From: Candidatus Kurthia intestinigallinarum
Lineage (GTDB): Bacteria; Bacillota; Bacilli; Bacillales_A; Planococcaceae
NCBI RefSeq assembly: GCF_003991225.1
Contig: NZ_JTFC01000041.1
Coordinates: forward strand, 91,505-155,504
Direction of reading: 5' to 3'
Length of the DNA: 64,000 nt
Shown one piece after another: positions 26,901 through 35,293 of this stretch. Under the pieces are notes generated by a model. That model searched no databases. It was given only the letters and a program-made list of their open reading frames with translations, and was not told the DNA's origin. Each line of letters opens with the position of its first letter. Within the stretch, counting starts at the first letter, position 1. Position numbers and translations under genes: made by a program.

Positions 26901-28864
26901 ATCAATACTATAACCGTAACTCAGATAGCACGAAAGTATTAAATATTCCAGACAATTTAAAAACAAGTAGCTTAGAAGGCGGAAATATCGCCATCATCCG
27001 CTATAATGTACCAAATTCAGGCGGGAAATTCGGCTTTATCTATCGTCAATTTGACGAATTGTCAGATTTACAGCAAGATATTACAATTCCAGAAAATATG
27101 ACAGAAGTGACGGTTGATCCAAAAGATGGCGACCAAGCGATGAATAATATTTCGACGAAGCTATTAATGATTAAGAAGAAGGTAACTGTAGACGGTCAAG
27201 AAGCGTATCCAACAGCGAATACACTACAAGTGTACAAACATAGCTCTGTCTTTTTAGAAGCAGAAAAAGATAATGGTTATGTTATCGAAGGGAATTATGT
27301 GACATTACCAGATGCAGAAGGGAAGCAAGATAACTACTATTTCTTAAATGATAAAGTGACTGTAGATGATACAGAAGGTGCGAATAACACCGTAACATTC
27401 AACAAACAAGATTTAGCACAAGTGAAAATTAAAGCAGATACAGAAGGATTTAAAGATTTCCGCGGGGCAATTTTATATCCTTATAATAAATATAGCGATT
27501 CATTCACGGCGACATTACGTACAGGTCATAACTTCTATGTACCAGCCGATTTAAAAATGAATATGCAAGTACGTCTTGGCTTTGGTGATACGGAAAACAA
27601 CAATAAAATTTGGAATTACTACTTCTCAAAAGGAACGCAAAGCTTTACAACAGGCGATGTATCTACTTGGAAAGTTGGCGGTCAGTTAACAACAGAGGTT
27701 GAGTTACCAAAAACAACATATAAAGCAGGCGAAGAAGTAAGTGCTTCAGCGCATATTAATGATGCGTATGGCAACCAATTATCCTCTGTATTAGTTAATC
27801 AAACAAATGACTACACAATTGCAGATGAAGAAGAGCAAGGTTCATATGTTCTTCGTAATGGCCAAGTGTCGTATGAAGTAGCGCATGGTAGTGAAACACA
27901 CGCCGCTGTATCTGGTAGCGTGAAACCAGTTGCTTCTATTATAGATGCAGAGGGGAATGTTGTATCAAAAGCTTCAGATGAAATGTTCTACAACCATATT
28001 CATGGTCTAAATGCACCAACACAAGCAGGCGATTATACATTACAGCTTGCGATTGCAGGTAGCCCATTAGGTGCTGTGAAATCAGCAACTAAATTCAAGG
28101 TAGCAGCATCCACTGTCATTGTGCCACCAGTAGCACCGACGCCAAATGCACAAGTTTCGGGTAAAACAGGTGTAATCACAGGTAAAACAACACCAGGTGC
28201 AACAGTAGTTGTGAAAGTCGGGAATAAAGTAATTGGTGAAGCGACGGCAAATGAAGCGGGTAACTTTACAATTAAGGTACCGAAACAAGCTGCGGATACA
28301 AAGCTAACACTTATTGCATCTAAAGACGGTAAAGAAACAGTAACAACAATTACAGTAATAGACAAAACAGCACCAAAAGTAACGTCTGTCAAAGCATCAA
28401 ATAAAACCAATAAGATTGTTGTCAAAACAGAAAAAGGTGCCACAATTAAGCTAACAGTTGGCGGCAAAACATATACGAAAAAAGCCAATAAAGATGGTGA
28501 ATACACGTTCACAATTAAAAACTTAAAAGGCAATGCAAAATGGCGTATGACTGTAACGGACACGGCGGGTAATGAAACGAAAAAAACAGGTAAAGTAGTC
28601 GATGCCGTAGCACCAGCAAAACCAAAAGTAACTACAAAGGTAAAATCATCGACAAAAACAATTAAAGGCACAGCAGAAGCAGGTTCACGCGTTTACTTAT
28701 ACAAACATAGTAAAGTCATCGCAACTGCGAAGACAGATAAAAAAGGAAACTACGTACTGCGTCTACCAAAACAAAAAGCAGCAACAACACTTTATGTAAA
28801 AGCGAAAGATTCATCAAGCAATTATTCAAAAGGTACAAAAATTATTGTAGCAAAATCAAAATAA
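23951..28864 (+). CDS. Very large secreted subtilisin-like (S8) serine protease
   Basis: A 1,637-residue exported protein. A signal peptide (about residues 1-28) is followed by an inhibitor-type prodomain (to about 105) and an S8 catalytic domain with the triad Asp143 (VLDTGVKATH), His179 (GHGTFVSG), and Ser342 (GTGTSYAAPH), plus the oxyanion Asn272 (SGNGGG). After about residue 400 come more than 1,000 residues of beta-rich modules: Ig-like and carboxypeptidase-regulatory-like segments, then three Ig-like repeats near the C-terminus (such as ITGKTTPGATVVVKV and IKGTAEAGSRVYLY). There is no LPXTG or SLH anchor; the basic repeats may bind wall polymers. GGGAG precedes the ATG pair. Two Fur boxes imply iron-starvation expression, so a role in freeing iron from host or environmental proteins is possible but inferred. 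Confidence 0.9.
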   Translation: MMKKTLATAATVALTASTSLPTTLSAQAETTVETTQLLVQHKENAEISTKQAKALNAEIVSEHDQTTVIDVAVSDVDEVVETLEADKDIEFVEENKIYTIADDTAMNDEFYTNQWNLKAIDTENAWKQAEDASKEGVTVAVLDTGVKATHTDLAGRVLEGATFVDSAADNKTGNDDQGHGTFVSGIIAANANNEKGIAGVAGKEDVTILPVKVMAKNGEGTANDIAEGIRYAIDQKVDVINMSLSGEYSEAIDTAVQEAAQAGIVVVAASGNGGGNADTNYPAALDNVLSVGSVSKSDQVYAGSNTGETVDLVAPGVGVVSTSLAGDLGDETGYYTTGTGTSYAAPHVAAVAALYKAQHKDASANEVSEVLTKTATDLNTEGHDRETGYGKVNAAKALENNVSIDAFTVNAPKKNADVIGVTPISVSTANDAVQTMSVFVGDKEVATGTVKDHQFTSSFDTTAFADGDYTVTVKAYDKDGVELDASERTIHIKNAPVSGYMFSVQSPNGNVAKGATVKLYEKDDEGHYSELWTGGTDNAGAVRVPSYVGTDLKDVRVVVQGKFDDAEGKNSWFMYSRELNTTGAITLTSDDTQKVALETTGKDGKGIDGAQYFITMKDDEGNTVGEMTDINKLGASESPTVYLDKGAYNIFAYAKQDGDTYFLSKTDEKITAPGSLTFDTAQAGQITVNNDNGKLENAVLYVYNDAMNEAFGEGIATGRNFYVTPGDYQYLIDAEVADDTNDGKGNWIYSFAETTKATVKTGETTKLQAGGQVDMTLEADQEAVARYAKQRNVAYIERDNANDAYKADQAFYTKQMFSDAYGNQLVGMKRGSLTEEDALYKKDVETGKTEIKADDEEWKIESKDFGNIYANYNIKRNSDGKVLLDSDTKNATNPANRMYYMYSFIVLTSVEYTQGTYDITVSAKPSPLTRQAADATKGLEKTLTMNLVDSGATLALKDAEGANVATYTTLLRAEKDENGNIEWNQYYNRNSDSTKVLNIPDNLKTSSLEGGNIAIIRYNVPNSGGKFGFIYRQFDELSDLQQDITIPENMTEVTVDPKDGDQAMNNISTKLLMIKKKVTVDGQEAYPTANTLQVYKHSSVFLEAEKDNGYVIEGNYVTLPDAEGKQDNYYFLNDKVTVDDTEGANNTVTFNKQDLAQVKIKADTEGFKDFRGAILYPYNKYSDSFTATLRTGHNFYVPADLKMNMQVRLGFGDTENNNKIWNYYFSKGTQSFTTGDVSTWKVGGQLTTEVELPKTTYKAGEEVSASAHINDAYGNQLSSVLVNQTNDYTIADEEEQGSYVLRNGQVSYEVAHGSETHAAVSGSVKPVASIIDAEGNVVSKASDEMFYNHIHGLNAPTQAGDYTLQLAIAGSPLGAVKSATKFKVAASTVIVPPVAPTPNAQVSGKTGVITGKTTPGATVVVKVGNKVIGEATANEAGNFTIKVPKQAADTKLTLIASKDGKETVTTITVIDKTAPKVTSVKASNKTNKIVVKTEKGATIKLTVGGKTYTKKANKDGEYTFTIKNLKGNAKWRMTVTDTAGNETKKTGKVVDAVAPAKPKVTTKVKSSTKTIKGTAEAGSRVYLYKHSKVIATAKTDKKGNYVLRLPKQKAATTLYVKAKDSSSNYSKGTKIIVAKSK

Positions 28865-28869
28865 CTGAT

Positions 28870-28911
28870 AAAAAAGCCGGAGTCACTGGATAAGTGATCC
28901 CGGCTTTTTTT
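28870..28911. terminator. Bidirectional terminator after the subtilase gene
   Basis: AAAAAAGCCGG and CCGGCTTTTTT with an inner GTCACT/AGTGAT stem lie between the subtilase and the converging lipase gene. The lipase stop codon overlaps the T run. Confidence 0.85.
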
Positions 28912-29719
28912 AGTATTGTTTTTCAATCCAGTCAATCGCTTCCGTAATTACCGCATCTTTGTCTACCTCATTAAAAATTTCATGCATTAAATGGGCATAA
29001 ATTTTAAGTGATTTATTTGTAGAATGAATATCACCAAAAAACATGCGTGAATCTTCTTCACTGACAAGGCCATCATCTGTACCATGTAGTAAAAACACAG
29101 GGTCTACAAATTGTGCGTGTGCTTCTTTTAACCAGTCCACCCCTTCGCCAAATACGTGATTAATAAGGTCAACGGAAATTTTTTTCTCAACAAGCGGGTC
29201 CTCCGTATAGGCTTTTGCAACAGCTGGGTCACTGCAGACGCCATCACCTAATTCATTCGCAAAATATGTGCCCATACCATCTAGTGGTAGCTCACCCACA
29301 AGCTTCGTATTATAACGAGTTAGCGCTCCAGAAAGCACAAAGCCATTTACCGTACCAGGATATTTTGTGCCATAGGCGGCTGAGGCAAAGCCACCCATAC
29401 TATGACCAATAAGGAATAGCGGGAGTTGCGGGTTTTCTGATTTTGCTTTGTTGACGATCGTGCGCACATCCTCGATAATATCGTGGAAATCTTTATAAAA
29501 AACGCGCTGCCCTTCACTACGGCCATGACCTCGGTGGTCGAAGCGATAGACGACAAAATTCTTATCAAGTAATTTTTTGGTTACATAATCATAGCGACCC
29601 GCATGTTCACAAAGTCCATGAACAATTACAATGGTTGCTTGCGGGGTACTTGCTGGCTCATCCTTTCTAAAATAAAGATTGATGCCATCAAAAGTTGTAA
29701 TTGTCGTTTCATGAAACAT
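28910..29719 (-). CDS. Monoacylglycerol lipase/lysophospholipase-type alpha/beta hydrolase
   Basis: A 269-residue cytosolic hydrolase of the serine aminopeptidase S33/Hydrolase_4 group. Family marks are IVHGLCEHAGRYDYV (residues 32-46), FDHRGHGRSEG (60-70), and the nucleophile Ser107 in IGHSMGGF. The later LLHGTDDGLVSEEDS gives the acid, and HLMHEIFNE near the end gives the His. It should cleave monoacylglycerols or lysophospholipids. GGAGTGATGAT precedes the ATG. It is monocistronic. Confidence 0.87.
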   Translation of the reverse strand: MFHETTITTFDGINLYFRKDEPASTPQATIVIVHGLCEHAGRYDYVTKKLLDKNFVVYRFDHRGHGRSEGQRVFYKDFHDIIEDVRTIVNKAKSENPQLPLFLIGHSMGGFASAAYGTKYPGTVNGFVLSGALTRYNTKLVGELPLDGMGTYFANELGDGVCSDPAVAKAYTEDPLVEKKISVDLINHVFGEGVDWLKEAHAQFVDPVFLLHGTDDGLVSEEDSRMFFGDIHSTNKSLKIYAHLMHEIFNEVDKDAVITEAIDWIEKQY

Positions 29720-29825
29720 ATCATCACTCCTATCTAGTTATCAGTACCCGAGCTAGCATAGGCTAAAGCATAAATGGTTTAATTTTTACATGAATTGGAA
29801 AGAGAACAGCAAGGAGCTGATAAAC

Positions 29826-30740
29826 ATGAAGGTAATTGGATTTGAGACGTATGGAGATGCATCGGTACTAGAGGAGCGCGATATCGAGGTACCTGTGCCA
29901 AAAGAAAAGCAAGTATTGGTTGAAACGCTTTATACAGCGGTGAATGTATATGATGTTGAGGTGCGTCGCGGCGATTTTGCGGATACGCCATTACCACAAT
30001 TTTATGTGCTAGGAAATGAGGTTGTAGGGCGAATTGTTGCAGTAGGGCAAGCTGTCACAGCATTTTCAATAGGTGATGTCGTAATTGCGAAAACGGCACG
30101 CAATGGCTACGGTGAATATGTGGCAGCTGGCCAGAGCCATACGTTTTTAAAGCCTGAACATTTAACGACAGCACAGGCTGCGAGCTTTTCGCATACGGCT
30201 GTCACAGCTTACTGGGCACTGCATGGCTTTGCAAAAGCACAGCAGGGTGAAACGGTCGCTATTTTAGGCGCTTCGGGAAGCGTGGGTAGCTTCGCTATTC
30301 AATTAGCAAAGGAAATGGGTTTACATGTTATTGCGGTCGCGAGTGCGCGCAATGAGGCGTATGTGCGCGGGCTCGGTGCAGATGATTTTGTCGATTATCA
30401 CCAGGATGAAGCTGCCTTTGACGGGATAGCGGATATTATTATTGATGCGTCCTTACTTGGTAAAGGAGGACAATCGGGTATTCGCTATGCAAAGGATGGT
30501 GCACGCTTTGTTGGTCTCACAGGCTTACCAGATACAATGCGCTCAGTTCAACTTATAGATGGACAGCGTACAAAAGATATGACCGACAAGGAAGCGATGG
30601 ATGCACTTATCGATCTGCCGCTTCAAGTACGTGAGCCTGTAGTTTTACCATTTACAGCAACCGGTGCGCGTGAAGCACATGACATGTTGGTGGCAGGTAA
30701 CCATGACGGCAAGGTGTTACTTCAGGTGCGCGAATCCTAA
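29826..30740 (+). CDS. MDR-superfamily quinone oxidoreductase-like protein
   Basis: A 304-residue NADPH-dependent medium-chain dehydrogenase without the zinc ligands of alcohol dehydrogenases, so of the quinone/zeta-crystallin type. The N-terminal GroES-like domain includes LGNEVVGRIVAVG; the cofactor site is ILGASGSVGSFAIQLAKEMG (about residues 144-163). The ATG at 29826 follows AAGGAGCTG; an in-frame ATG 36 bases upstream lacks a site. It likely reduces quinones or enones. It is divergent from the lipase. Confidence 0.85.
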   Translation: MKVIGFETYGDASVLEERDIEVPVPKEKQVLVETLYTAVNVYDVEVRRGDFADTPLPQFYVLGNEVVGRIVAVGQAVTAFSIGDVVIAKTARNGYGEYVAAGQSHTFLKPEHLTTAQAASFSHTAVTAYWALHGFAKAQQGETVAILGASGSVGSFAIQLAKEMGLHVIAVASARNEAYVRGLGADDFVDYHQDEAAFDGIADIIIDASLLGKGGQSGIRYAKDGARFVGLTGLPDTMRSVQLIDGQRTKDMTDKEAMDALIDLPLQVREPVVLPFTATGAREAHDMLVAGNHDGKVLLQVRES

Positions 30741-30852
30741 AAATTGTATGAATTATGACTTAATTTGCAACAAACACACACATCGCCTTGCACAAGCGAC
30801 GTGACATCGTTAAACTTACGTCAGAAAAAAATGCAAGAAAGCTGTGTGAGAG

Positions 30853-32172
30853 ATGGAGTTCGTTGTTTTTGGATTATTTGCATGTAGCTTATTGCTTTGT
30901 GTCGCATTCAATCAATCGATTTTGCTGGCACTTGCGTTTGGCTATATGCTCTTTTTTATGTATGGCTTAAAAAAAGGACATGCTGTACATGAGATGCTGC
31001 GCTTTTCATGGCAAGGCATTCGTCAAATTAAAGGCATGTTATTTATTTTTATCCTTATCGGCATGATGACCGGTATTTGGCGTGCAGCCGGTACCATTCC
31101 AATGATTATTGATGTTGCAACGGGATTCCTTGTGCCGGCTATTTTTATTATTGTCGTCTTTTTACTCAATTGCCTTGTATCCGTTTTAACGGGTACTGCC
31201 TTCGGTACTGTGGCAACGATTGGTGTTATTTGTATGACAATCGGCAATGTAATGGGGGAAAACCCCTTATTTGTTGCGGGTGCGATTTTATCAGGTATTT
31301 ACTTTGGCGACCGTTGTTCACCGATGTCGACAAGTGCGCTGCTTGTCTGCGAATTGACGCATATGAAATTATTTGAGCATATTCGCCAAATGATTAAAAC
31401 AGCAGCCATTCCATTTGCGCTAACGAGTGTGATTTATATCGTATTAGGCTTCATTCATACGCCAGAGGCAAAAACTACGCATGTTACAGCTATTTTCGAT
31501 GATAGCTTTGTGTTAAATGGCTATACGTTAATACCAGCTGCCCTTATTTTTGTGTTGCTGCTATTGAAAATAAAAATTAAACAAACAATGCTCATTAGTA
31601 TTCTGTCAGGAATTATTATTTGTTTTGTTGTTCAGAAAATGTCGTTCACTGATATTGCAGCAACACTTTGGAGTGGCTATATCGCAGATAATCTACAATT
31701 AGGTGCGATGCTTGATGGTGGAGGCATTCTATCGATGGTGAATGTTATCGCTATCATTTGCCTATCATCGTCCTACTTTGGAATTTTCAATGGCACAAAT
31801 ATGCTAGAGAGCATTCAGCATAGTGTAGAGGCATTGGCACATAAAACGACCAATTTCTTTACGGGAACGATTGTAGCGATTGTAGCGGTCATGATTTCAT
31901 GTAATCAGACGCTCGCCGTTATGTTAACCTATCAATTAAATAAAGACATTTATCATGATGATAAAAAAACAGCGAGTATGCTAGCGGATACGGCAATTGT
32001 CATCCCACCACTTGTACCGTGGTCTATTGCCTGTGCAGTGCCATTAGCGGCTGTTGATGCACCAGTAACAAGTATTTTATTTGCATGTTATTTATACTTA
32101 TTACCGCTTGCTGGAATCATTCGTTCATTTTATATGAAAAAGCATGCAATACCCGCATTGAAGCCACTGTAA
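30853..32172 (+). CDS. NhaC-family Na+/H+ (or organic acid) antiporter
   Basis: A 439-residue membrane protein with about 11-12 helices of the NhaC superfamily. The central GIYFGDRCSPMSTSALLVCE (about residues 153-172) corresponds to the conserved FGDKMSPLS-type motif. A later symmetric part reads DTAIVIPPLVPWSIAC. Family members exchange Na+ for protons, or carboxylates such as malate and lactate (MleN). The ribosome site is weak (GTGTGAGAG), which is odd for this region. It is probably monocistronic, with a small membrane gene following. Confidence 0.85.
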   Translation: MEFVVFGLFACSLLLCVAFNQSILLALAFGYMLFFMYGLKKGHAVHEMLRFSWQGIRQIKGMLFIFILIGMMTGIWRAAGTIPMIIDVATGFLVPAIFIIVVFLLNCLVSVLTGTAFGTVATIGVICMTIGNVMGENPLFVAGAILSGIYFGDRCSPMSTSALLVCELTHMKLFEHIRQMIKTAAIPFALTSVIYIVLGFIHTPEAKTTHVTAIFDDSFVLNGYTLIPAALIFVLLLLKIKIKQTMLISILSGIIICFVVQKMSFTDIAATLWSGYIADNLQLGAMLDGGGILSMVNVIAIICLSSSYFGIFNGTNMLESIQHSVEALAHKTTNFFTGTIVAIVAVMISCNQTLAVMLTYQLNKDIYHDDKKTASMLADTAIVIPPLVPWSIACAVPLAAVDAPVTSILFACYLYLLPLAGIIRSFYMKKHAIPALKPL

Positions 32173-32226
32173 ATCGTTTGTCATTTTCATTATCTTTAGT
32201 ACAATAGAAAACGATGAGGTGACAAC

Positions 32227-32418
32227 ATGAAGAACAAGAAATTTTTAAATTCACTTGGCCTAATTATGCTTATTATTTTTGGTGGTAATTTTGTTGTGAA
32301 TTATATCCGCCACGATCAATTTGGTACGGTAGAATTAATCGGTGGTATTATCGGCATCGTTTTATTATTAATTGGAGGCATTGTTATTAAAAATGATGCA
32401 CCGAATAAGGAACGATAG
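32227..32418 (+). CDS. Small two-helix membrane protein
   Basis: A 63-residue protein with two hydrophobic segments (about residues 9-26 and 37-54), the second rich in Gly and Ile (GGIIGIVLLLIGGIVI). GAGGTGACAAC precedes the ATG. I recognise no family. It ends 4 bases before the second copy of the 141-bp repeat, just as the 19122-19307 gene precedes the first copy. It may be co-transcribed with the antiporter (54-base gap). Confidence 0.6.
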   Translation: MKNKKFLNSLGLIMLIIFGGNFVVNYIRHDQFGTVELIGGIIGIVLLLIGGIVIKNDAPNKER

Positions 32419-32422
32419 CACA

Positions 32423-32563
32423 AAAAAGAGGCTGGGATATACGTATAAAAACGACCGTTCATATGAGCATAAGAAAAACCGGAATCGCGCTGTAGCGTGG
32501 TTCCGGTTTTTCGTTGCGAACACTAAAAAAGGAAGATGACGTGTTTTGTCCCAGCCTCTTTTT
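32423..32563. repeat. Dispersed 141-bp hairpin repeat, copy 2
   Basis: The same element as 19317-19457, here with perfect 15-bp outer arms (AAAAAGAGGCTGGGA and its complement). The central stem AAAAACCGGAATCGCGC, loop TGTA, GCGTGGTTCCGGTTTTT still pairs over 17 bp, because two base changes in the right arm only exchange G-C and G-U pairs. It lies between a small membrane gene and the converging DUF2332 remnant. Confidence 0.87.
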
Positions 32564-32568
32564 GTATT

Positions 32569-33175
32569 TTAACGCCAAACATAATATTCCCCGTGCCCAT
32601 CAATTTCTCTTAAAATTTTCTCCGAGATGATTTCACCTTGATAGATAGAATCTACATGCAAATGTGTATCAAATAGATTATTGTAGACGTGATATAGAGG
32701 CTGTTCCATACTATTAGTCTGCAATAAGTGAAGCAGTTCTTCTTTTAGGGCGGGCGGAAATTGATTCGCTACATGCGTATGGAAAATGATAATTTGAGTG
32801 TTTTCCTGCAGTGCCTTTTTTAGAAGGAGAGGCAATAGTGGTCTGAAGTCTCCTTCTATTAATTGACTCTTAACATGCCTATTTAATTGAATCGCTGTTT
32901 TTAGATTTTCTTTGCGCTGCGTTAATTCAGGCCATATTAGACATTCAAGCCATAAAGCTTGTTCCTCATCCTGTGTATCGACAATGGAAAGAGGAGGTAG
33001 TGTGCTTAATGGATTACCTAAATTTTTTGCATAGATTTTTAGAGGACTATTAAATTGTCCAAACTGAATGGGTGGTTGCTGTTCAATATGATAATGAAAG
33101 TGTTCGAGATTCAATAAGAGTCCGGCACTTGTTCCAATTTCAATGATTGCTAAAGGCTTTAGAGATTTTGCAGCG
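32569..33175 (-). pseudogene. DUF2332 protein remnant lacking its N-terminus
   Basis: The minus-strand frame encodes about 200 residues that look like the C-terminal two thirds of a DUF2332 protein. It begins at the conserved motif LAIIEIGTSAGLLLN and runs through the family end at HGEYYVWR. Complete members are about 330 residues; the first third is missing. The frame continues upstream for some 28 codons (CNIDKINVDASDDDNA), but this is the antisense of a LysR fragment, not family sequence. The break lies near 33170-33180. No start with a ribosome site is present, so the gene is probably dead. Confidence 0.7.
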
Positions 33176-33796
33176 ATTCCACAAAAAGAACCGATCGTGA
33201 TTGCATTGTCATCATCGCTAGCATCGACATTTATTTTATCGATATTACATCGTTTCACATTGGAAGCACGAAATTATAAGCTTGAAATTTTGATGCTTAA
33301 TCAGCATGATGGAGCTGAGCTGTTACAATCTAAAAAAGCGGATATTGTCATAGATTTAAACCCTACAAAGCAAAAAGAGTATCATGCAGAAAAACTTATT
33401 AGTGCACCATTAAAATTAATTTATTCACCCAAGCTATTAATGGCTGGAGATACAAAAGATGCGCGCTTACATCATTTATTTACAAATAATGAGCTTGCCA
33501 TCGGTTATTTAAATGAGCATGTCCCAGTGTTGCAATGGCTAGAAAATGAGTATCCAATCCATTCCTTTACAGGGGGGAAAGATAGTGTTTTTGCTATTCA
33601 ATTAATGCAAGACCAATTAGTCCTTGGCTTATTAACAGAATTTTTAGTAGAAAAAGAATTAATGAAGAATGAATTAAATGCATTAACTATAGGAGATATT
33701 GCAAATTTTTACGAGGTAAATATATTTGCTTCCTACAACCGTAATCAGCAAAATATTCAATCTTTTTTACATAGTTTGCGAAGTTCTTTAACATAA
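33176..33796 (+). pseudogene. LysR regulator remnant lacking the DNA-binding domain
   Basis: The plus-strand frame from about 33176 encodes some 206 residues of a LysR effector-binding domain, starting EPIVIALSSSLASTFILSIL, where this domain normally starts, and ending at SLRSSLT. The first 85-90 residues (the helix-turn-helix) are absent. Upstream codons (MIAKGFRDFAA) are the antisense of the DUF2332 gene. So two gene bodies were joined head to head, most likely by a deletion. A short product could still be made, but there is no convincing ribosome site. Confidence 0.7.
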
Positions 33797-33821
33797 ATCG
33801 ATGGTTATTTTATATTTACCG

Positions 33822-33871
33822 TTGACAAACAAAAAATAGAAGCGTAAAATCATAAAACGTAATCATTACTA
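33822..33871 (+). promoter_or_regulatory. rpmG promoter with Zur box
   Basis: TTGACA (33822-33827), a 17-base spacer, and TAAAAT (33845-33850) form a strong promoter. ACGTAATCATTACTA (33857-33871) matches the Bacillus Zur box TCGTAATNATTACGA at 13 of 15 positions, and covers the transcript start. Confidence 0.78.
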
Positions 33872-33892
33872 TTTAAAAAAGAGGTGTCTAGT

Positions 33893-34042
33893 ATGCGTGT
33901 AAACATTACATTAGCTTGTACAGAAACAGGAGATCGCAATTATATAACGACAAAGAACAAACGAACGAATCCAGAACGTCTAGAATTACGAAAATATTCT
34001 CCGAGATTAGGGCGCGTCACATTACATCGTGAAACAAAGTAG
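33893..34042 (+). CDS. rpmG: Ribosomal protein L33, zinc-independent paralogue
   Basis: A 49-residue L33, starting [17 protein letters not shown] and ending [10 protein letters not shown]. Only one Cys is present (ACTE), so the two CxxC pairs of the zinc-binding form are missing; this is the C-minus form that replaces zinc L33 when zinc is scarce. GAGGTG precedes the ATG. It is the first gene after the Zur-controlled promoter and lies 60 bases before a CobW gene with its own Zur box. Confidence 0.93.
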   Translation: MRVNITLACTETGDRNYITTKNKRTNPERLELRKYSPRLGRVTLHRETK

Positions 34043-34067
34043 CGATAAAAAATTTTACAAAAAAATA

Positions 34068-34086
34068 AATCGTAATAATTACGATT
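34068..34086. promoter_or_regulatory. Perfect Zur box upstream of the CobW operon
   Basis: AATCGTAAT-A-ATTACGATT is a perfect 9-1-9 palindrome that contains the full consensus TCGTAATNATTACGA. It ends directly before the AAGGAG ribosome site of the CobW gene at 34103. Confidence 0.88.
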
Positions 34087-34102
34087 AAGGAGTGGCGACA
34101 AC

Positions 34103-35293
34103 ATGACAAAAATTCCGGTGACGGTACTGAGTGGGTATTTAGGTGCGGGGAAAACAACGATGTTAAACTATATTTTACAAAATGAACAAGGCTTACGTGT
34201 CGCAGTTATCGTGAATGATATGAGCGAAATTAACATTGATGCAGCATTAGTCGCACAAGGAAGTGGGATTTCGCGTACCGATGAAACATTCGTAGAATTA
34301 TCAAATGGCTGTATTTGCTGCACACTGCGTGAAGATTTATTACTGGAAGTACAGCGTCTCGTAGATAAAGGAAATATCGATTATATTGTTATCGAATCGA
34401 CGGGTATTAGCGAGCCAATTCCAGTTGCACAAACATTTTCATACAATGATGAACAATTAAATATCGATTTAACGAAAAGTTGTGTGCTTGATACGATGGT
34501 AACCGTTGTCGATGCCAATCGTTTTTGGACAGACTTTCAATCGGGAGAGAGCTTACTTGCACGTCAACAAGCGGCTGGGAATAAGGATGACCGTGATGTG
34601 GCCGATTTATTAATCGATCAAATTGAATTTTGTGATGTGCTCGTCATTAATAAATGTGATTTAGTTACGCCACAGCAATTAGCGCAATTAGAGCGTATAT
34701 TAAAATCTTTACAACCAGAAGCCAAAGTCATTCGTACTACATATGGCGAAATTGATCCGAGTGCTATTTTACATACTGGTCGATTTGACTTTGAAAAAGC
34801 CTCAGCAGCGGCGGGATGGTTACAAGAGCTAAATAATACCCATCATACACCGGAAACAGAGGAATACGGCATTGGTTCGTTTGTGTATACACGTACTTTA
34901 CCATTCCATCCGGCGCGCTTTAAAAAATGGGCAGATCATTTACCACTATCGATTGTCCGTTCAAAGGGCTTTATTTGGAGCGCTGGGCATCCTAATATGG
35001 CGCTATTATTTTCACAGGCAGGCTCGTCTGCAACATTGTCACCATTAACGTATTGGGTAGCATCTCTACCGAAAGCTGAGCAGCAACAATTAATGGCGCA
35101 GGAGCCTGAAGTGTTAGCAGAATGGGACCCGGAGTTTGGAGATAGAAAGACGCAATTAGTATTCATTGGTATGGATTTAGAGCAAGAAGCCATTACGAAA
35201 CAACTAGATGCATGCTTGCTAACGGCGAAGGAAATGGATGCGGATTGGTCCACATTTGAAAATCCATTTGATTGGCATGTTGCACATGAATAA
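34103..35293 (+). CDS. CobW/COG0523-family GTPase, putative zinc metallochaperone (ZagA/YciC type)
   Basis: A 396-residue G3E GTPase. The Walker A motif GYLGAGKT lies at residues 11-18, the family metal motif CICC at Cys70-Cys73 (NGCICC), ESTGISEP near 102, the guanine-specificity NKCD near 188, and a C-terminal CobW domain from about 260. Because it is Zur-linked and lies beside zinc-independent ribosomal proteins, it is best explained as a zinc chaperone that delivers scarce zinc to essential enzymes, as reported for ZagA. It overlaps the next GTPase gene by 8 bases. Confidence 0.9.
   Translation: MTKIPVTVLSGYLGAGKTTMLNYILQNEQGLRVAVIVNDMSEINIDAALVAQGSGISRTDETFVELSNGCICCTLREDLLLEVQRLVDKGNIDYIVIESTGISEPIPVAQTFSYNDEQLNIDLTKSCVLDTMVTVVDANRFWTDFQSGESLLARQQAAGNKDDRDVADLLIDQIEFCDVLVINKCDLVTPQQLAQLERILKSLQPEAKVIRTTYGEIDPSAILHTGRFDFEKASAAAGWLQELNNTHHTPETEEYGIGSFVYTRTLPFHPARFKKWADHLPLSIVRSKGFIWSAGHPNMALLFSQAGSSATLSPLTYWVASLPKAEQQQLMAQEPEVLAEWDPEFGDRKTQLVFIGMDLEQEAITKQLDACLLTAKEMDADWSTFENPFDWHVAHE

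Noticed and set aside
28033..28671. Minus-strand frame of 212 codons inside the subtilase gene
   Set aside because: It is antisense to Lys/Thr-rich Ig-like repeats, which give long open frames of Val/Phe-rich codons; no start signal or promoter.
19317..32563. CRISPR interpretation of the repeated hairpins
   Set aside because: The two copies are 13 kb apart, with no regular spacers and no cas genes; they are dispersed elements, not an array.
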